Shown here one piece after another: positions 62,101 to 64,000 of a DNA stretch of 64,000 nucleotides (position 1 is the stretch's first letter; each line of letters starts with the position of its first letter). Source of the DNA: Mycteria americana (Eukaryota; Chordata; Aves; Ciconiiformes; Ciconiidae); assembly GCF_035582795.1 (NCBI RefSeq), contig NC_134367.1, forward strand, positions 1,738,501 to 1,802,500, read 5' to 3'. A program made the translations under genes and the position numbers. Below the pieces are notes generated by a model, which did no database searches, was not told the DNA's origin, and worked only from the letters and a program-made list of their open reading frames with translations.

Positions 62101-62924
62101 ATGCTTTTTCCACCTTGATGCTTCAGTTTACAAGAAAAAGGGAAAAGGCATCTGGCCAGAAGCCAGCTTCCCAAGGCTGATACATCTCTCTCAACCTTCA
62201 AAAGGAAAACCCCAGGAGGAATTAACGCCTGCTTCTCTGCTCTGCTCTTCTCAGCTAAGCAACTCCCCTTCGAACACCCAGCTGGTGGGAAGCACGCAGC
62301 TGGCGGGGGGTTACGCCGGAAGAATGGAGGGACAGCGAGCAAAGCTGTATTTCAGTTCCTGAGATTCCTCTTGCCTGGCTTTAAAGTAACTGCTTAGGTA
62401 GCATTTAAGCAGGAATCCCTCACAGAGGTCAACCCACTCGAACAGGCAGCTCAGAGCCTTTGCAAACAGCGTGCCTTAACTGCAGGGACGGCGCAGAGAG
62501 CTCTCTGCTCCACCGGAGCCACCGTGCCCTGCAGTGACCAAGACAGCAATAACCTTCATGGCACCGGGTGGCAGGCAGAGCTCCTGCCACCAGCGGCATC
62601 CTTCGGTGAGGTACTCGCAGGGTTTCCCCTCTGGCCACTCGCCACATTTTTCACGAGCTGCAGGCACAAATCAGCCTGCAACGCCTCTGCCCTGCAAAAA
62701 CCTTGCCAAAAGCAGCCCCGGGGCCCTGAAGCCGCTGGCGGAGCAGAGGGGTGATGGCAGTGGCAAGCACTCACCTTTCGGCCTCCTCCACGTGCTGTAA
62801 GTTGAAGAGCAGCGAGGGCACGATTTTGTCCATGTGCTGCGGGTCCCAGATGTTGGCTTGGAGCTCGTCATTCACCGTCTTCCTCACCACCCCTTGCAGG
62901 CCTTTAATGCCAGACATCCGGATC
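50199..62924 (-). CDS. EFR3B: EFR3B plasma-membrane anchor of PI4KIIIalpha, partial (last 655 residues, 18 exons)
   Basis: EFR3 proteins are palmitoylated plasma-membrane scaffolds that recruit PI4KA through TTC7 and FAM126 to make PI4P. Coding exons, 5' to 3': 62924-62775, 61523-61389, 61028-60950, 59589-59454, 58929-58768, 58160-58049, 56191-56140, 55903-55731, 55031-54956, 54089-53928, 53613-53482, 53369-53302, 52575-52448, 52038-51947, 51407-51359, 51018-50912, 50706-50657 and 50304-50199. All have AG/GT borders and matching phases. Together they encode 655 residues plus TGA; with 162 missing N-terminal residues this equals the 817 of human EFR3B. The translation begins IRMSGIKGLQGVVRKTVND, runs through the helical ARM/HEAT-like rod (LVIQQLLGHLDANS, FVLEILISFIDRHGNR) and ends HSIPVYEMKFPDLCVY. 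The Cys-rich palmitoylated start lies outside the window. It is convergent with POMC. EFR3A is less likely because the C-terminal third follows EFR3B. Confidence 0.96.
54658..54680 (-). repeat. (AAAT)n microsatellite
   Basis: About five and a half AAAT units in an EFR3B intron. Confidence 0.9.
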
Positions 62925-64000
62925 CTGGGAAACAAATTGACACCAAAATGCTACATATCTATATAGCATACGTTATTTTACATTTATTTACATATATATA
63001 AACGGGTGAAACTGCGCAAGAAGTTGGAGAGAAGACACCGCTATCTGCGCTGCTGGAAGGGTTCCTGCAGGCGATGCCCCAGTTCCCAGCTCCAGGCCTG
63101 GTATACCCCAGGGCAATCCTTCTGCCTCGCATCCGTGAGAGACGTGGCTTCCCGCAGCCTGACAGACGCGAGAGGGAAAGGCTCTGAACCAGCTAAAATC
63201 GTCCTGGCAGCAGCAGCCGGCTCCCATCCACCGTCTTTCCCGGGAGGCCCCCAGGCAAGCAGCAGCCACTCATCTCCCCGGCACGCGCTACCCGAGATGG
63301 AGAGGTGGCACCAGCAAGCCTGGCCTCTCCGAAGGATTGGTTTTGGAGCTGGGAGGTCTCTGCTCTCCAGCTGCAGCATGCAGGGAGGGTTTTCCCACTT
63401 CCCTCCTTCCCAGCAGCTGCAGAGCCGTGCTGTGCCCATGGGGATGCTGGGTGCTAGGGAAACTTAGATGCTTTTTGACACCTATGTCCTTTCCGGGACC
63501 AAAGATCCTGACTCTGCTCCAGTCTACAATAAAGTCATCAATAAAAATCTCCCTACACAGCAGGATTCCCAGGTCTGAAACCAGCCCCTCAACACCCACT
63601 GCTAATGCCCAAGAAAGATAGCACGTGCTTATCTGCAGAAATAAATGCATTAAATAACCTGCTCTGAGGTCTCCCTAACACATTTTGCAGATCTAATCAA
63701 GGCAATAATCTGACCAAGACACAATTCTTGAGGGAGGCGCATTGAGCAGGCCCCAGGAAAACAGCCTGCTCCTTTTTAATTACAGGAGATGCCGAAATTT
63801 CTGTCTTTCCAGTCTCCAATGCAATTTAGCCAGCGTCACCAGTGCCCTGAAGGTCAAGTGGAAATAATGAGCCTTCTGCATTATTTTCTTGTTAAGGAAA
63901 AAAACCCACCTGTGAGTCTGCAGCGGTAAAAGGAGGCAAGCCTGGGCCTCAGAGACAAGCCTCTGCGAGAAGTGGCGAACCTCAGGGGTTCGCCCCTCTG
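62925..64000 (-). other. EFR3B: EFR3B intron running off the window
   Basis: No exon coding for the preceding EFR3B residues (the segment ending in the DLEIKTK-type sequence) was found here, so the intron continues past 64000. It holds an AT-rich ATATAT-containing patch at 62940-63000. From about 63640 to 63900 there is a lower-GC stretch that could be a non-coding conserved element, but nothing in one sequence proves it. Confidence 0.7.

Noticed and set aside
63640-63900. Lower-GC stretch in the EFR3B intron, and a similar one at 40230-40420, as conserved non-coding elements
   Set aside because: Base composition alone does not show conservation; an alignment across birds would be needed.

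Overview
This is a gene-sparse, GC-rich stretch of a vertebrate chromosome and most likely comes from a bird. The POMC hormone sequences are of bird/reptile type: the ACTH has [14 protein letters not shown] and the beta-MSH core is [14 protein letters not shown]. There is a CR1-type LINE tail at 26.1 kb, introns are compact, and C/G homopolymers are very common. No bacterial, CRISPR or tRNA/rRNA features were seen.

Four protein-coding genes are supported exon by exon, all with consistent splice phases. (1) STMN4 (stathmin-4/RB3) is on the + strand: a CCAAT/CRE-like promoter near 2.3-2.4 kb, a leader exon ending at 2517, five coding exons from 5503 to 8378 (189 aa), and a poly(A) signal at 9916. 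(2) A secreted fibrinogen-domain protein of angiopoietin-like/FGL1-like layout is on the - strand: six coding exons from 29579 down to 16382 (435 aa). (3) POMC is on the + strand: TATA box at 42578, leader exon ending at 42687, coding exons 44467-44595 and 45238-45876 (255 aa). It encodes N-POMC, gamma-MSH, ACTH/alpha-MSH, beta-MSH and beta-endorphin. (4) EFR3B is on the - strand: 18 coding exons from 62924 down to 50199 and a 2.9 kb 3' UTR ending near 47.3 kb. The exons for about the first 162 residues lie beyond the right edge of the window. EFR3B and POMC converge with about 1.1 kb between their poly(A) signals.

The genes do not form one pathway. STMN4 binds tubulin in neurons. The fibrinogen-domain protein is secreted. 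POMC is a pituitary/hypothalamic prohormone. EFR3B anchors PI4KIIIalpha at the plasma membrane. POMC beside EFR3B is the usual vertebrate order; STMN4 and the fibrinogen-like gene on the other side of POMC differ from the mammalian arrangement.

The most interesting structures are in the fibrinogen-like gene. An 81-bp unit spanning the end of exon 5 and its splice donor is repeated in tandem into the intron. Its fibrinogen domain has a shortened calcium loop. A 39-bp perfect duplication starts at the probable branch point before exon 3. An unexplained, well-bordered 76-codon open exon lies just downstream on the same strand. Other points are a NAGNAG acceptor in STMN4, and a POMC beta-MSH that lacks the usual upstream dibasic site beside a ten-Glu run.
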